Positions 16,191 through 25,190 of a stretch of 64,000 nt of DNA are shown in pieces; positions within the stretch are counted from its first letter, which is position 1, and every line of letters begins with the position of its first letter. The DNA lies in the NCBI RefSeq assembly GCF_900110575.1, contig NZ_FOEF01000002.1, positions 496,001 to 560,000 on the forward strand, in the 5' to 3' direction. The notes below the pieces were generated by a model. It was given only the letters and a program-made list of their open reading frames with translations. It made no database searches and had not been told where the DNA came from. This DNA is from Amycolatopsis saalfeldensis (GTDB lineage Bacteria > Actinomycetota > Actinomycetes > Mycobacteriales > Pseudonocardiaceae). Made by a program: the position numbers and the translations under genes.

Positions 16191-16808
16191 TTACGGGGCC
16201 GGGTCCTCTTCCGGTTCTCCCGCGCCACGGCCGATTTCCTTGACCACCGCGGCCGCGCCGGGGGCCGCGGCGAGCCGGTGCGCCAGGTCGAGGGCGACCG
16301 TCAGTTCCGTGCCCGCGGGGACGACGTGGTGGACGAGGCCCCAGCGCGCCGCGGCCGCCGCCGTCAGCCGGCCGTCGCCGTCGCGCAGCTGCTGCGCCAG
16401 TTCTTCCGGGAGCTCGCCCGGCACCCGCGCGGGCGGGTCCGGCAGCGCGAACTCGGCGTGGTCGGCGGCCACGATCAGGTCGGCCACCAGCGCCAGCTCG
16501 AACCCGCCGCCGCGGGCGAGGCCGTTCACGGCGGCGATCAGCGGCTTGCCGACGCGGAACAGGTCGTGGACGCCGGCGATCCCGCCCGCACCGGGCGTCG
16601 GGTCCCAGCCGGCGCAGAAGAATTCACGGCCCGCGCCGGTGAGCACGCCGGCGCGGAGGCCGGGGTCGCCGCTCAGCCGCGTCATCGCTTCGTACAGTGC
16701 GCGGCTCACGTGCCGGTCCATGGCGTTGCCGCCGGGACGGTCGATGGTCGCGACGAGCACGCCGTCGAAGACTTCGGTGCGGACGACGCTCGGGGACGCG
16801 GCGGTCAT
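16191..16808 (-). CDS. CaiD-like enoyl-CoA hydratase/isomerase lacking its catalytic segment
   Basis: A crotonase-fold protein of 205 residues; the family usually has about 260. [10 protein letters not shown] and [23 protein letters not shown] strongly resemble carnitinyl-CoA dehydratase (CaiD), including the oxyanion loop. After EFALPDP the sequence jumps through [16 protein letters not shown] to [18 protein letters not shown]. About 15-20 residues are absent where CaiD has the GIVPDSGG stretch and its second catalytic Glu, and the first Glu (PE) is Asp here. Activity is doubtful. It is divergent from the carnitine-type operon, which supports a carnitine link. Start ATG at 16808; the frame is open to 16901. 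An imperfect ACTG-N6-CAGT dyad at 16885-16898 lies upstream. Confidence 0.75.
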   Translation of the reverse strand: MTAASPSVVRTEVFDGVLVATIDRPGGNAMDRHVSRALYEAMTRLSGDPGLRAGVLTGAGREFFCAGWDPTPGAGGIAGVHDLFRVGKPLIAAVNGLARGGGFELALVADLIVAADHAEFALPDPPARVPGELPEELAQQLRDGDGRLTAAAAARWGLVHHVVPAGTELTVALDLAHRLAAAPGAAAVVKEIGRGAGEPEEDPAP

Positions 16809-16969
16809 GGTGTTCCTGGTGGCGCGGAGGACCGGATGCGGGGCACGGTAGCTGCACCGCCCTCCGATGGCAATTCGCCCCTCGACTGACCCGACAGTCA
16901 AGCGCCCGCCGCAATTCCCTTTCGCAGCAGCGATCTGGCGGTGCAGCCCGTCGCGAGCCAGGTCGAGTA

Positions 16970-16998
16970 TTGCGATTATCGCAACGCCGGGCTACCGT
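16970..16998 (+). promoter_or_regulatory. Leaderless promoter with an overlapping palindromic operator
   Basis: TTGCGA (16970-16975) and TACCGT (16993-16998) are spaced 17 bases apart and lie 8 bases before the ATG at 17007. This fits a leaderless promoter. TTGCGATTATCGCAA (16970-16984) is a palindrome with only the centre mismatched, covering the -35 box. The regulator encoded just downstream probably binds it and so controls the whole operon. Confidence 0.7.
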
Positions 16999-17006
16999 CC
17001 TCCGGC

Positions 17007-17858
17007 ATGGACGAGACGGAGCAGCTGCGGACGCGGGTCCGGGAGCTGATCCGGTCCATGCCGGGAGCCCAGCGGGAGTTCGCCGCCGGGATCGGGCTCG
17101 ACGAGACGAAACTGTCCAAGGCGCTCACCGGCACCCGCCGGTTCTCGCCCCACGAACTGGTCCGCGTCGCCGAATACTGCGGCGTCACGGTCAACTGGCT
17201 GCTCAACGGCAGCGACGACGCGAAGACCGTCACGGCGGTCCCGGCGCCGGCCACGCGGCTGGCCGGCGAACCCGGGCAGTCCGAGCCGCGGCGGCGGATC
17301 CTCGAGACCGCCTGGCAGCTCATCGCCGAGCGCGGTTACCACCGGGTGCGCATCGCCGACATCGCGAAGGCGTGCGGCACCAGCACCGCGACCATCCACT
17401 ACCACTTCCCGAGCAAGACCGAGGTACTGAACGAAGCGTTGCGGCGCAACGTGAAGCTCGCATTCGACCGGCAGGTCGCCGAGCTGCACGCCGTCGACGG
17501 CGCCCACGACCGGCTGCTGAAGCTGGTCGAGCTGCAACTCCCGGCCGACGGCGTGCTGCACGCCGAATGGTCGGTCTGGCTGCAGGTGTGGAACGAGGTC
17601 TCGCTCAACCCGGCGCTGCGGTCGCTGTACACCGATTCGTACGACCGCTGGCACCGGACCATCCTCATGACCATCCGCACCGGCCAGGAGCAGGACGCGT
17701 TCCACGTGGCCGACCCCGAGGCCGCCACCGAGCAGCTCACCGCGCTGATCGACGGCCTCGGCATCCAGGTGCTCACCCACAAGCCGGGCTGCACCGTGGC
17801 CACCATGCGCAAGCACCTGCACGACTTCATCGAATCCTCGATCGTCAAGGGAGCCTGA
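17007..17858 (+). CDS. Regulator fusing an XRE-like N-terminus to a TetR repressor
   Basis: A 283-residue protein in two parts. Residues 1-75 look like a cro/XRE-type DNA-binding domain: [29 protein letters not shown] followed by [19 protein letters not shown]. Residues about 95-150 are a TetR helix-turn-helix ([20 protein letters not shown], then [19 protein letters not shown]), with a TetR C-terminal domain to the end. It is the first gene of the operon, and the next ATG overlaps its stop. Two DNA-binding heads in one chain are uncommon. The palindrome over its own -35 box suggests autorepression, relieved by carnitine or a CoA derivative (inference). Confidence 0.88.
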   Translation: MDETEQLRTRVRELIRSMPGAQREFAAGIGLDETKLSKALTGTRRFSPHELVRVAEYCGVTVNWLLNGSDDAKTVTAVPAPATRLAGEPGQSEPRRRILETAWQLIAERGYHRVRIADIAKACGTSTATIHYHFPSKTEVLNEALRRNVKLAFDRQVAELHAVDGAHDRLLKLVELQLPADGVLHAEWSVWLQVWNEVSLNPALRSLYTDSYDRWHRTILMTIRTGQEQDAFHVADPEAATEQLTALIDGLGIQVLTHKPGCTVATMRKHLHDFIESSIVKGA

Positions 17859-18751
17859 TGAACCACGAGGTCATCGTCACCTGCGCCCTCACCGGCGCCG
17901 GTGACACCGTCGGCCGGAGCCCGCACGTGCCGGTCACCCCCGCCGAGATCGCCGCCAGCGCGATCGAGGCCGCCAACGCCGGCGCGGCGGTGGTGCACAT
18001 CCACGTCCGCGAGCCCGGGACCGGGGCGCCTTCGCGGGAGGTCGCGCTGTACCGCGAGGCGGTGCGGCTGATCCGCGAGTCCGATGTGGACGTCGTGGTC
18101 AACCTGACCGCCGGCATGGGCGGCGACCTGGTGCTCGACCAGGAGGACCCGCTCAAGCCGGTCGACGGCACGGACCTGGTCGGCGCGCTGGAGCGGCTCC
18201 CCCACGTCGAGGAGCTGCTGCCCGACATCTGCACGCTCGACTGCGGCTCGCTGAACTTCGGCGAGGGCAGCCAGCTCTACGTGTCCACTCCGGACATGCT
18301 GCGCCTCGGCGCGCGGCGGATCCAGGAGCTCGGCGTCAAGCCCGAGCTGGAGATCTTCGACACCGGGCACCTGTGGTTCGCGTCCAAAATGGTCGAAGAG
18401 GGCCTGATCGACGCGCCGCCGCTGTTCCAGCTCTGCATGGGCATCCCGTACGGCGCGCCCGTCGACCCAGGGCTGCTGGGCGCGATGGTGAAGCTGCTGC
18501 CCGAGGGCGCGCAGTGGGCGTCGTTCGCGATCGGGCGGGACCAGATGCCGTGGGTCGCGCAGTCGGTGCTGCTCGGCGGGCACGTCCGGGTCGGGCTGGA
18601 GGACAACCTGTACCTGGCCCGCGGGGTCAAGGCGACGAACGGGCAGCTGGTGGAGCGCGCCGTCGGGATCGTGAGCGACCTCGGCGCCACGGTCGTCGGC
18701 CCGGACCGGGCGCGCCGGATCCTCGGGCTGAAGGAGCGGGTCCATGCCTGA
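17858..18751 (+). CDS. BKACE (DUF849) beta-keto acid cleavage enzyme, probably 3-dehydrocarnitine cleavage
   Basis: A 297-residue zinc TIM-barrel enzyme. BKACE enzymes condense a beta-keto acid with acetyl-CoA to give acetoacetate and a new acyl-CoA. The zinc ligands His47 and His49 are in [17 protein letters not shown] and [14 protein letters not shown] (with the catalytic Glu) are also conserved. Substrates vary across the family. Here the next two genes resemble L-carnitine dehydrogenase and betainyl-CoA thioesterase, the same trio as Pseudomonas cdhC-cdhA-cdhB. The predicted reaction is therefore 3-dehydrocarnitine plus acetyl-CoA to betainyl-CoA plus acetoacetate. The ATG overlaps the regulator stop by one base. 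Confidence 0.85.
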   Translation: MNHEVIVTCALTGAGDTVGRSPHVPVTPAEIAASAIEAANAGAAVVHIHVREPGTGAPSREVALYREAVRLIRESDVDVVVNLTAGMGGDLVLDQEDPLKPVDGTDLVGALERLPHVEELLPDICTLDCGSLNFGEGSQLYVSTPDMLRLGARRIQELGVKPELEIFDTGHLWFASKMVEEGLIDAPPLFQLCMGIPYGAPVDPGLLGAMVKLLPEGAQWASFAIGRDQMPWVAQSVLLGGHVRVGLEDNLYLARGVKATNGQLVERAVGIVSDLGATVVGPDRARRILGLKERVHA

Positions 18752-19697
18752 CGTATCCGCTGTGGACACCATCGACACTGTCGCCTGCGTCGGCGCGGGC
18801 GTGATCGGCGGCGGCTGGGTCGCGCACTTCCTCGCCCGGGGCTACCGCGTCCGGGCGTGGGACCCCGCACCGGACGCCGCCGCGAAGCTCACGCGGCTGG
18901 TCGACGCCGCGTGGCCCGCGCTCACCAGCCTCGGCCTGGCCGACGGCGCGAGCCGCGACCACCTGACCGTGACGGCCACCCTGGCCGAGGCCGTCGAAGG
19001 CGCCGGATTCGTGCAGGAGAGCGCGCCGGAAGACCTGGCGCTCAAGCAGAAGCTGCTGGCCGACATCGACGCCGTCACCCCGGCCGGCGTGGTCGTCGCG
19101 TCGTCGACCTCGGGCTACGGCATGACCGAGATGCAGGTCGCGGCGAAGACGCCGGAACGGCTCGTGGTGGGCCACCCGTTCAACCCGCCGTACCTGATCC
19201 CGCTGGTCGAGGTCGTCGGCGGGAAGCTGACCTCGCCGCAGGCGGTCGAGTGGGCCGGCGCGTTCTACCGCCACGTCGGCAAGACCGTGATCACCATGGC
19301 CGACGAGGTGCCCGGGTTCATCGCGAACCGGCTGCAGGAGGCGCTGTGGCGCGAGGCCCTGCACATGGTCGCGAACGGCGAGGCCACCGTCGAGCAGATC
19401 GACACCGCCATCACCGACGGGCCCGGCCTGCGCTGGCCGGTCCAGGGCCCGATGCTCACCTTCCACCTCGCCGGCGGCGAGGGCGGCATGGCGCACATGC
19501 TCGACCACTTCGGGCCGTCGCTGAAGTCGCCGTGGACCCGTCTCGACGCGCCCGAGCTGACCAAGAAGCTGCGCGACGCCGTGGTCGAGGGCTGCGAGGA
19601 GGAGGCGGGCGAACGCACCATCGCCGACCTCGTCGCCGAGCGGGACCGGGCGATCATCGCGATCCAGGAAGCCGTCGGGTCGGCCCGCCGTGGGTGA
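18744..19697 (+). CDS. 3-hydroxyacyl-CoA dehydrogenase family, probable L-carnitine dehydrogenase
   Basis: A 317-residue NAD-dependent enzyme, matching the ~320 residues of carnitine 3-dehydrogenase. The N-terminal Rossmann motif is [14 protein letters not shown] (from residue 16), with the catalytic His in [18 protein letters not shown]. The C-terminal half has [31 protein letters not shown] and [12 protein letters not shown]. These are features of the carnitine dehydrogenase branch rather than of fatty-acid FadB-type enzymes. It would oxidise L-carnitine to 3-dehydrocarnitine. The start overlaps the BKACE stop by 8 bases. Confidence 0.85.
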   Translation: MPDVSAVDTIDTVACVGAGVIGGGWVAHFLARGYRVRAWDPAPDAAAKLTRLVDAAWPALTSLGLADGASRDHLTVTATLAEAVEGAGFVQESAPEDLALKQKLLADIDAVTPAGVVVASSTSGYGMTEMQVAAKTPERLVVGHPFNPPYLIPLVEVVGGKLTSPQAVEWAGAFYRHVGKTVITMADEVPGFIANRLQEALWREALHMVANGEATVEQIDTAITDGPGLRWPVQGPMLTFHLAGGEGGMAHMLDHFGPSLKSPWTRLDAPELTKKLRDAVVEGCEEEAGERTIADLVAERDRAIIAIQEAVGSARRG

Positions 19698-20124
19698 GTC
19701 GCTGGTCCACCGCGACCGGGTCCGTCCGGAGTGGATCGACTACAACGGCCACCTCTCCGAGCCGTACTACGTGCTCGTCTTCGGCGACGCCACCACCGCG
19801 CTGATGGACGCCACCGGCCTCGACCCGGCCTACCGCGCGGCCACCGGCGCCTCGCTGTACACAGTGGAGGCTCACGTCCGATACCTGCGAGAGGTCGGCG
19901 CGGACGCCGGGCTGGAGGTGGCCACGTCCGTGCTGTCGGTCGGGGCGAAGAAGACCCGGCTGTGCCACGAGATGCGCGTCGGCGGCGAGCTGGTGGCCAC
20001 CGAAGAACTGCTGTGCCTGCACGTCGCCGGCGGTAGAGCCTCGCCGTTCCCCGACGACGTCGCGGCGCGGCTCAGCCGGTACGCCGGCCCGGTCCCGGAC
20101 TACGCGGGGCGCGCGATCGCTTGA
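19690..20124 (+). CDS. Hotdog thioesterase, probable betainyl-CoA thioesterase
   Basis: A 144-residue hotdog-fold acyl-CoA thioesterase of the 4-hydroxybenzoyl-CoA thioesterase type. Its N-terminus RVRPEWIDYNGHLSEPYYVLVF has the DYNGH active-site segment (Asp17-His21) shared with thioesterases found next to carnitine dehydrogenase genes. In that pathway it releases glycine betaine from betainyl-CoA. In some bacteria this domain is fused to the dehydrogenase; here the GTG at 19690 overlaps the dehydrogenase gene by 8 bases. The fold is clear, and the substrate is inferred from neighbours. Confidence 0.85.
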   Translation: MGESLVHRDRVRPEWIDYNGHLSEPYYVLVFGDATTALMDATGLDPAYRAATGASLYTVEAHVRYLREVGADAGLEVATSVLSVGAKKTRLCHEMRVGGELVATEELLCLHVAGGRASPFPDDVAARLSRYAGPVPDYAGRAIA

Positions 20125-20162
20125 ACCCTCCCGAGCACCACCGTCCCCACCGGAAGACACCC

Positions 20163-21773
20163 ATGGAAGAGCGATGTAAGCCGAATTCCCTGACCCGCCG
20201 CGGTTTCCTGACCGCGGCCGTCGGTGGTGCCGCGTTGCTGGGCGCCGCTCCCCTGCTCACGGCGTGCGGCGGGAGCGGCGTCGCGGCCGCGGCGCCCACC
20301 GGCCCGCCACGACGCGGCGGCACCCTGCGCGTCGGCGTCACCGGCGGCGGCGCGTCCGACACCATCGACCCGCACATCCCGGCGACCAACCCGGACATCG
20401 CCCGGGTGATCAACCTCTACGAGCCGCTGCTGATCCGCGACCACGAATACCGGCTGCAGCCGGTGGTGGCGCAGTCGCTGACCTCCTCGCCCGACGCGCG
20501 GACGTGGACCGCGGTGCTGCGCGAGGGCGTCAAGTTCCACGACGGCCGCCCGGTCACCCCCGCGGACGTGGTGGCCACGTTCAAGCGGATCACCGACCCC
20601 AAGGACCCGAAGAGCGGCGCCGCCGGGCTGACCATGCTCGGCGAGGTGGTCCCGTCCGGGGACCACTCCGTGGAGTTCCGGCTCACCGAGCCGAACGCCG
20701 GGTTCGACGACCTGCTCGGCCAGTACTCGCTCGGCATCGTGCCGGCCGACTTCGACCTCAAGCGGCCGATCGGCACCGGCCCGTTCCGGATGGGCCAGTT
20801 CACCGCCGGGCTGCAGAGCACCTTCGTGCGCAACGAGCACTACTGGCGGCCCGGCCAGCCCTACGCCGACCAGCTGGTGCTGATCAACTTCGCCGAGGAC
20901 GACGCCCGGATCAACGCGCTGCTGTCCTCGCAGGTGGACGCGATCGACCAGGTCCCGGTGGCGCTGGTCGACGTGCTGCGCAGCGATCCCCGGATGCGGG
21001 TCCTCACCTCCGACACCGGCACCTGGCTGCCGTTCACCATGCGGGTGGACCGGCCGCCGTTCGACGACGTGCGGGTGCGCCAGGCGCTGCGGCTGGTGGT
21101 GGACCGCGAGCAGATGATCAACCAGGTGCTCAGCGGCCAGGGCCGGGTGGGCAACGACCTCTACGCGCCGTTCGACCCCGCGTACGCGAAAGACCTGCCG
21201 CAGCGCAAGCAGGACATCGACGAGGCGAAACGGCTACTGGCCGCGGCCGGGAAGCCGGACCTCGACGTCGAGCTGGTCACCGCGCCGATCCAGGCGGGCG
21301 CGGTCGAGGCGGCGCAGGTGTTCCAGCAGCAGGCGAAGGCGGCCGGGGTGACCGTCCGCATCCGCAAGCTCGACACCACCACGTTCTACGGCGAGAACTA
21401 CCTGTCCTGGGACTTCGCGCAGGACTTCTGGTACACCCGCAACTACCTGCCTCAGGTCGCGAGCGGCTCGCTGCCGAAGGCGCCGTACAACGAAACCCAT
21501 TGGAGCGACCCGGAGTTCACCGACCTGGTCACGCGCGCCAGCTCCACTGTGGACGCCAAGGCCCGGGGCGAGCTGCTGCACCGGGCCCAGCGGATCGAGT
21601 ACGACCGGGGCGGGCTGATCGTCTGGGGCTTCGTCGACCAGGTGGACGCCCACCAGGCCTACGTCGCCGGGCTGGTGCCCGACCGGACCGGGATCTCGCT
21701 TTCGGGCTACCAGTTCCGCGAGGCCTGGCTCGGCACAGCGCCCGCCGACCCGGGAAAGGGAGGTGCGGCATGA
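20163..21773 (+). CDS. ABC transporter substrate-binding lipoprotein (SBP_bac_5, DppA type)
   Basis: A 536-residue extracellular solute-binding protein of the peptide/opine/nickel class. The N-terminus carries a twin-arginine motif, LTRRGFLTAA (Arg12-Arg13), and the lipobox LLTAC with Cys35, so it is probably Tat-exported and lipid-anchored. REGVKFHDGRPVTPADVVATFKR is the family signature. It begins a four-gene importer, each gene overlapping the next by 4 bases, directly after the carnitine-type enzymes. Carnitine, an acylcarnitine or another quaternary amine is a plausible ligand, although most such proteins bind peptides. The ATG at 20163 is chosen over 20121. Confidence 0.88.
   Translation: MEERCKPNSLTRRGFLTAAVGGAALLGAAPLLTACGGSGVAAAAPTGPPRRGGTLRVGVTGGGASDTIDPHIPATNPDIARVINLYEPLLIRDHEYRLQPVVAQSLTSSPDARTWTAVLREGVKFHDGRPVTPADVVATFKRITDPKDPKSGAAGLTMLGEVVPSGDHSVEFRLTEPNAGFDDLLGQYSLGIVPADFDLKRPIGTGPFRMGQFTAGLQSTFVRNEHYWRPGQPYADQLVLINFAEDDARINALLSSQVDAIDQVPVALVDVLRSDPRMRVLTSDTGTWLPFTMRVDRPPFDDVRVRQALRLVVDREQMINQVLSGQGRVGNDLYAPFDPAYAKDLPQRKQDIDEAKRLLAAAGKPDLDVELVTAPIQAGAVEAAQVFQQQAKAAGVTVRIRKLDTTTFYGENYLSWDFAQDFWYTRNYLPQVASGSLPKAPYNETHWSDPEFTDLVTRASSTVDAKARGELLHRAQRIEYDRGGLIVWGFVDQVDAHQAYVAGLVPDRTGISLSGYQFREAWLGTAPADPGKGGAA
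21544..21552. repeat. Dispersed palindrome CCACWGTGG (representative copy)
   Basis: CCACTGTGG occurs here and at 25604-25612, 32458-32466, 49432-49440, 56194-56202 and 60925-60933. CCACAGTGG occurs at 43369-43377 and 52403-52411. That is eight exact copies in 64 kb, with further near copies (13738, 18758, 36896, 62052). Most lie inside genes and spell Thr-Val with the rare codons ACT or ACA. Confidence 0.5.
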
Positions 21774-22726
21774 CCCGATTGATCGTCAAACGCCTGCTCG
21801 TGAGCCTCGCCGTGTTGTGGCTGGTGACGCTGCTGGTGTTCGTCGCGACACTGCTGCTGCCGGGCGACCCGGCGCGCGCCATCCTCGGCCAGCAGGCGAC
21901 ACCGGAGCGGATCGCCGCGCTGCAGCACCAGCTGCACCTCGACGAGCCGGTCTGGCAGCGCTACCTGGACTGGCTGGGCGGGCTGTTCACCGGCGACCTC
22001 GGCACGTCGACCTCCACCCAGGGCCCGGTGACGGCGCTGCTGGCCGACCGCGTCTCGGCGTCACTGGTCCTGCTGGTGCTCGCCGCGGTGATCGCCACGC
22101 CGCTCGGCCTCGCGTTCGGCACCTGGAGCGCGCTGCGCCGCGGCCGGGCCACCGACCAGGCCATTTCGGGGATCAGCCTGGTGATCGCCGCGCTGCCGGA
22201 GTTCGTGATCGGCCTGGCGCTGATCGTGCTGTTCGCGACCACGGTGTTCAAGGTCCTGCCGTCGGTCACGCTCACCCCGCCCGGCGAGGCGGTGTGGCGG
22301 CAGCCGAGCCAGCTCGTGCTGCCCGTGGTCACCCTGGTGCTGGTCGTGATGCCGTACATCACGCGGATGATGCGCGGGACGATGAACGAGGTCCTCGACT
22401 CCGGCTACGTCGAAATGGCCCGGCTCAAGGGCCTGCGCGAGCGGACGGTGCTGGTGCGCCACGCGTTGCCGCACGCGGTGGGGCCGGTCGCGCAGGTGGT
22501 CGCGCTGCAGCTGGCGTGGCTCGCCGGCGGGGTGGTCGTGGTCGAATTCCTGTTCCGCTACCCGGGAATCGGCCAGGCACTGATCGACGCGGTGGGCAAG
22601 CGCGACGTCGCCGTGGTCCAGGCCATCACGCTGATCATCGCCGCGGTGTACATCGTGGTGAACCTGATCGCCGACGTCGTCGGCATCCTCGCGGATCCCA
22701 AGCTGCGGACGGAGAGTGTCCGATGA
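21770..22726 (+). CDS. ABC transporter permease (DppB type)
   Basis: A 318-residue inner-membrane permease with six hydrophobic segments. The first segment, then GDPARAILGQQATPERIAALQ..LHLDEPVWQRYLDWL, is the standard DppB/OppB periplasmic loop. The cytoplasmic coupling (EAA) loop reads SGYVEMARLKGLRERTVLVRHALP. The ATG at 21770 overlaps the binding-protein stop (ATGA). It pairs with the following DppC-type permease to form the channel. Confidence 0.92.
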   Translation: MTRLIVKRLLVSLAVLWLVTLLVFVATLLLPGDPARAILGQQATPERIAALQHQLHLDEPVWQRYLDWLGGLFTGDLGTSTSTQGPVTALLADRVSASLVLLVLAAVIATPLGLAFGTWSALRRGRATDQAISGISLVIAALPEFVIGLALIVLFATTVFKVLPSVTLTPPGEAVWRQPSQLVLPVVTLVLVVMPYITRMMRGTMNEVLDSGYVEMARLKGLRERTVLVRHALPHAVGPVAQVVALQLAWLAGGVVVVEFLFRYPGIGQALIDAVGKRDVAVVQAITLIIAAVYIVVNLIADVVGILADPKLRTESVR

Positions 22727-23613
22727 CCGCCGTGGAAACTGTGCCGTCGGTATCCGAAGAAGCCCCGGTGAAGCGCGCCGGGCTGTGGCGCACCGCTTGG
22801 GCGTTCCCGCAAACCAAGGTCGGCACGGTGCTGGCCGGCGTCGTCGTGCTGGTGGCGCTGCTCGGACCGTGGCTCGGGCCGGTGCTGACCGGCTACGGCA
22901 CCACGGACTTCGCGGGCAAGCCGTTCAAGCCGGACGGGATCGCGGGCACCGACGGCCTCGGCCGCGACGTGCTCACCCGGTTCCTCTCCGGTGGCACCAC
23001 CCTGCTGCTGTACGCGGTGCTCGCCACCGTCCTCGGGATCGTGCTGGGCGCGTTGATCGGCATGATCGCGGGTTACGGCGGCGGCTGGCTCGACAGCATC
23101 CTGATGCGCGGCAACGATGTCCTGCTGTCCTTCCCCCAGCTGGTCATCGCACTGCTCGCGATCGCGGTGATCGGGCCGAAGGGCTGGCTGCTGGTGCTGG
23201 TGATCGGGCTGACGCACGCGCCCCGCACCGCGCGGGTCGCCCGTCAGGCCACGGTCGCGGTGCGGGGCAGCGACTACATCCGGGCGGCCGAGATGTACGC
23301 GGTGCCGCGCGGGCAGATCCTGCTGCGCGAGATCCTGCCGAACATCACCGGCCCGCTGATGGTGGAGGTCGGGCTGCGGCTGACGTTCTCCATCGGCTAC
23401 ATCGCCTCGCTGTCGTTCCTGGGCCTCGGCATCCAGCCGCCCACGGCCGACTGGGGCCTGATGATCAACGAGAACCGGATCGCGCTGGTCGTGCAGCCGT
23501 GGGGCGTGCTGCTGCCGGTGGCCGCGATCGCGCTGCTCGCCGTCGGCACCAACCTCGTCGCCGACTCGCTCGCCTCGGCCGCGGCCGGGCGCACCCGGGA
23601 GGCCCGCTCATGA
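22723..23613 (+). CDS. ABC transporter permease (DppC type)
   Basis: A 296-residue permease with an N-terminal cytoplasmic extension and six hydrophobic segments. The DppC signature GTDGLGRDVLTRFLSGG lies before the second segment, and the coupling loop reads SDYIRAAEMYAVPRGQILLREILP. GLGIQPPTADWGLMI near the C-terminus is also typical. It overlaps the previous and next genes by 4 bases, so all importer subunits should be made in step. Confidence 0.92.
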   Translation: MTAVETVPSVSEEAPVKRAGLWRTAWAFPQTKVGTVLAGVVVLVALLGPWLGPVLTGYGTTDFAGKPFKPDGIAGTDGLGRDVLTRFLSGGTTLLLYAVLATVLGIVLGALIGMIAGYGGGWLDSILMRGNDVLLSFPQLVIALLAIAVIGPKGWLLVLVIGLTHAPRTARVARQATVAVRGSDYIRAAEMYAVPRGQILLREILPNITGPLMVEVGLRLTFSIGYIASLSFLGLGIQPPTADWGLMINENRIALVVQPWGVLLPVAAIALLAVGTNLVADSLASAAAGRTREARS

Positions 23614-25190
23614 CCGGATCCACTGCCGGACCCGCCCTGGAAGTGACCGGGCTGGCGGTGCGGACCGCCGCCGGCCGCGCGGTACTCGGCAGCGTCTCGT
23701 ACGCGATCGCGCCCGGGGAAGTGCTCGCGCTGGTGGGCGAGTCCGGCTCCGGCAAGACCACCGCCGGGCTGGCCGCCCTCGGGCACTTCCGGCGCGGCCT
23801 GGCCTCCGCGGGCGGGACGGTGACCGTGCGCCCGCGCGACGGCGAGCCCGTCGACATCCTCGCCCTCGACGCCGCCGGGCGCCGGAAGCTGCGCGGCAAC
23901 GTGATCGCCTACATCCCGCAGGACCCCGCGCTGTCGCTGAACCCGGCGTTGCGGATCGGCCTGCAGATCGCGGAAGTCCTCGAGACGCACGGTTATCCGG
24001 GCCCGGTCGAGGACCGCGTCGCCGAGGTGCTGGCCGAAGTCGGGCTGCCCGCGGACGAGGACTACCGGCGCCGGTACCCGCACCAGCTCTCCGGCGGGCA
24101 GCAGCAGCGCGTGGGCATCGCGATGGCGTTCGCCTGCCGGCCGAGCGTGGTCGTGCTCGACGAGCCCACGACCGGCCTCGACGTGATGACGCAGGCGCTG
24201 GTGCTCGAGACCGTGCGCTCGCTGACGGCCGAGCACCGCGTCGCGGCGCTGTACATCACGCACGACCTGGCCGTGGTCGCGGAGCTGGCCGACCGGGTCG
24301 CGGTGATGTACCAGGGCGACGTGGTCGAGACCGGGCCCGCGGACCAGGTCCTGCGACGGCCCGCGCACGCCTACACCCGGCGGCTGCTGGCCGCCGTGCC
24401 CGACCTCGCCGCGGAGGCGGGCGCCGCTCCCCCGCCGTCGGACGCGGTGCTGGCGGCGCGCGGGATCCACGTCTCCTTCGGCGACCTTCAGGTGCTGCGC
24501 GGGGTCGACGTCTCGGTGACGCGGGGCGAATGCGTGATGCTGCTGGGCGAGTCCGGGTCCGGCAAGACCACGCTGTCGCAGTGCATCGCCGGGCTCGCGC
24601 GGGAGTACACCGGCACCGTCGCGCTGGAGGGCACGTCGCTCGCGTCCGCCACCCGGCAGCGCAGCAACGACGAACGGCGGCGGATCCAGTACGTGTTCCA
24701 GAGCCCGTTTTCCTCGCTCAACCCGCGCAAGACGGTCGCGCAGTCCATCGAGGTTCCGTTGGTACGGCTCACTTCGCTGTCCCGGGCCCAGCGGCGGGAC
24801 CGCGTCGCCGAGATGCTGGACCGGGTCCGGCTCGGGCGCGAGCTGGCGAACCGGCTGCCCGACCAGCTCTCGGGCGGGGAGCGGCAGCGGGCCGCGATCG
24901 CCCGCGCGCTCGTCACCACGCCGGACGTGCTGGTGTGCGACGAGGTGACCTCCGCGCTGGACGTCTCGGTGCAGGCCACGATCGTCGAGCTGCTCGGCGA
25001 ACTGAGGCGGGAGCTGGGCATGGCGATGCTGTTCGTGACGCACAACATCGCGCTGGCACCCGAGGTCGCCGACCGGGTGGCCGTTCTGCGCGGCGGGGAG
25101 ATCGTCGAGGAGGGTACGGTCGATGACGTGCTGAAGTCCCCTTCGCATTCCTACACCCGTGAGCTGCTGGCGAATACACCGCGCTTATGA
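23610..25190 (+). CDS. ABC transporter ATPase with two fused nucleotide-binding domains (DppD-DppF)
   Basis: A 526-residue protein with two complete ATPase domains. The first has Walker A GESGSGKTT (43-51), signature LSGGQQQR and Walker B VVVLDEPTTGLD. The second, from about residue 272, has GESGSGKTT, LSGGERQR and VLVCDEVTSALD. Both carry the oligopeptide-type C-terminal extension (PAHAYTRRLLAAVPDL and PSHSYTRELLANTP). The single chain replaces separate DppD and DppF subunits, which is fairly common in actinobacteria. It completes the importer. Confidence 0.93.
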   Translation: MTGSTAGPALEVTGLAVRTAAGRAVLGSVSYAIAPGEVLALVGESGSGKTTAGLAALGHFRRGLASAGGTVTVRPRDGEPVDILALDAAGRRKLRGNVIAYIPQDPALSLNPALRIGLQIAEVLETHGYPGPVEDRVAEVLAEVGLPADEDYRRRYPHQLSGGQQQRVGIAMAFACRPSVVVLDEPTTGLDVMTQALVLETVRSLTAEHRVAALYITHDLAVVAELADRVAVMYQGDVVETGPADQVLRRPAHAYTRRLLAAVPDLAAEAGAAPPPSDAVLAARGIHVSFGDLQVLRGVDVSVTRGECVMLLGESGSGKTTLSQCIAGLAREYTGTVALEGTSLASATRQRSNDERRRIQYVFQSPFSSLNPRKTVAQSIEVPLVRLTSLSRAQRRDRVAEMLDRVRLGRELANRLPDQLSGGERQRAAIARALVTTPDVLVCDEVTSALDVSVQATIVELLGELRRELGMAMLFVTHNIALAPEVADRVAVLRGGEIVEEGTVDDVLKSPSHSYTRELLANTPRL

